Assembly: GCA_028281705.1 (NCBI GenBank)
Contig: JANQJH010000063.1
Location: 1-60,330 of the forward strand
Source of the DNA: Verrucomicrobiales bacterium
Lineage (GTDB): Bacteria; Verrucomicrobiota; Verrucomicrobiia; Verrucomicrobiales; DEV007
Direction of reading: 5' to 3'
Length of the DNA: 60,330 nucleotides
Made by a program: the position numbers and the translations under genes. A model generated the notes under the pieces. The model made no database searches, was not told where the DNA came from, and saw nothing but the letters and a program-made list of their open reading frames with translations. Position 1 is the first letter of the stretch. Every line of letters starts with the position of its first letter. Of this stretch, positions 59,495 through 60,330 are shown piece by piece.

Positions 59495-60330
59495 ATGTCT
59501 GAGAACCAGCCGACGGTAGATTCGCAACTGAGCGACGAAGAAGTGCAGAGTCTCGAAACCATCAAGACGTCGACCGCCAAGATTCGCGCTGAACTCGGCA
59601 AGGTGATCGTGGGTCAATCCACCGTCATCGATCAGCTGGTGATGGCGATCTACTCCCAGGGCCACTGCCTCCTGGAAGGCGTCCCCGGGTTGGCTAAGAC
59701 CCTCATGGTCAGCACGTTGGCCAAGTCGATGAAACTGGACTTCAGCCGGGTCCAGTTCACCCCGGACCTCATGCCCTCGGACATCACGGGGACCGAAGTC
59801 ATCCAGGAGGACAAGACGAGCGGAGCACGGGAGTTCCGCTTCATCAAGGGCCCCATCTTCGCCAACATCATCCTGGCGGATGAGATCAACCGGACGCCAC
59901 CCAAGACACAGGCGGCGCTCCTCGAATCGATGCAGGAACGCCAGGTCACCATCGGGGGAACGCGGCATCCCCTCCCGAATCCCTTTTTCGTCCTCGCCAC
60001 CCAGAACCCCATCGAGCAAGAGGGCACTTACACCCTGCCGGAGGCGCAACAGGACCGCTTCATGTTCAAGGTGTTCGTCGATTATCCGCAGTACGACGAA
60101 GAATACCGCATCGCCGACATCACGACGGCGGCGACTCAGGCCGAGGTTGATGCCGTCTTGACCGGCGACGAAATTCTCGACGTGCAAAAACTGGTGCGCC
60201 GCGTGCCGGTGCCGGCCCACGTGATCCACTACGCGCTCCGCCTGGTGCGGGCCACGCGGGTTTCCGAACAAGAAGTCCCCGATTTCGTGCCCGAACTCCT
60301 GAGCTGGGGCGCGGGACCCCGAGCCGTACA
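59495..60330 (+). CDS. MoxR family AAA+ ATPase (partial, runs off the window)
   Basis: The frame stays open to the window end, giving the first 278 residues. MoxR ATPases are chaperone-like AAA+ enzymes that help assemble or activate metal or membrane complexes, usually with von Willebrand (VWA) protein partners. Walker A is G62-V-P-G-L-A-K-T69, Walker B is ILADEIN with D129-E130, and sensor 1 is [14 protein letters not shown]. Residues 1-30 are an N-terminal extension. The ATG at 59495 ([16 protein letters not shown]) is preferred. The downstream partner genes lie outside the window. Confidence 0.94.
   Translation, partial: MSENQPTVDSQLSDEEVQSLETIKTSTAKIRAELGKVIVGQSTVIDQLVMAIYSQGHCLLEGVPGLAKTLMVSTLAKSMKLDFSRVQFTPDLMPSDITGTEVIQEDKTSGAREFRFIKGPIFANIILADEINRTPPKTQAALLESMQERQVTIGGTRHPLPNPFFVLATQNPIEQEGTYTLPEAQQDRFMFKVFVDYPQYDEEYRIADITTAATQAEVDAVLTGDEILDVQKLVRRVPVPAHVIHYALRLVRATRVSEQEVPDFVPELLSWGAGPRAV

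Noticed and set aside
1..60330. tRNA or rRNA genes
   Set aside because: None of the gaps shows a cloverleaf-type pattern or rRNA-like sequence; gaps are short and accounted for by repeats, hairpins or nothing.

Overview
The window looks like chromosomal DNA of a free-living, high-GC Gram-negative member of the PVC group, most likely a Verrucomicrobiota (Verrucomicrobiales-type) bacterium. The reasons are a DUF1501 / planctomycete-type cytochrome (PSCyt1-DUF1549-DUF1553) gene pair, three Cys-type sulfatases, several Tat-exported or secreted Gfo/Idh/MocA, DUF1080 and FG-GAP proteins, a giant lamin-tail/CotH surface protein with a 'DKDGLPALLEYALDLDP' C-terminus, and a BlaI/BlaR1-like pair whose sensor part is PVC-like rather than beta-lactam-sensing. 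This assignment is inference; no rRNA or tRNA gene was seen.

Layout. 1-12 kb: a sodium:solute symporter, a fused FG-GAP/sialidase-like exoprotein, a Tat-signal protein of unknown function, a Gfo/Idh/MocA oxidoreductase and the DUF1501/PSD1 pair, which together look like uptake and breakdown of a glycan or glycoconjugate. 12-17 kb: an AsmA-like protein, a secreted pseudo-metallopeptidase, and a three-gene cell-envelope operon (lipoprotein, peptidoglycan-binding protein, creatininase family). 17-21.5 kb: dGTPase, sulfatase, an SDR dehydrogenase with an apparent one-base frameshift, and a secreted HExxH metallopeptidase. 21.6-22.5 kb: a small, less GC-rich two-gene unit encoding a HEPN (UPF0332-like) protein and an overlapping partner, the best candidate for a toxin-antitoxin-like defence module. 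22.5-25.5 kb: a TPR remnant, an active HtrA-like protease and a translationally coupled pseudo-protease. 25.5-27.6 kb: esterase and InaA-type kinase, divergent.

27.7-32.8 kb is the core-metabolism block: pyrR-pyrB-pyrC-pyrF-guaB, tightly spaced and preceded by a possible leader hairpin. 33-34.4 kb holds a beta-barrel protein and a DUF4266-like Cys-tailed lipoprotein. 34.6-40.3 kb is one 1911-residue surface protein. 40.7-44.8 kb is a three-gene operon (DUF1080, propeller-toroid protein, HEAT protein), divergent from a second Gfo/Idh oxidoreductase and a TIM-barrel sugar isomerase. 47-54.7 kb carries two more sulfatases, small secreted proteins, a DUF4336 protein and a GH99-like/GH5-like fusion enzyme. 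54.7-55.4 kb is a decayed-gene and repeat zone. 55.4-58.5 kb encodes a BlaI repressor and a BlaR1-type M56 membrane protease whose sensor part is an alpha-toroid plus HEAT repeats, with two palindromic operators 40 bp apart. The window ends inside a MoxR AAA+ ATPase gene.

Dispersed between genes is a family of palindromic elements built on AGGGACTTCAGTCCCT (40.4, 47.2, 50.8, 55.3 kb), of REP/BIME type. The most unusual systems are the HEPN pair, the M56-toroid-HEAT sensor with its operators, the protease/pseudo-protease pair, the GH99-GH5 fusion and the DUF4266/barrel pair.
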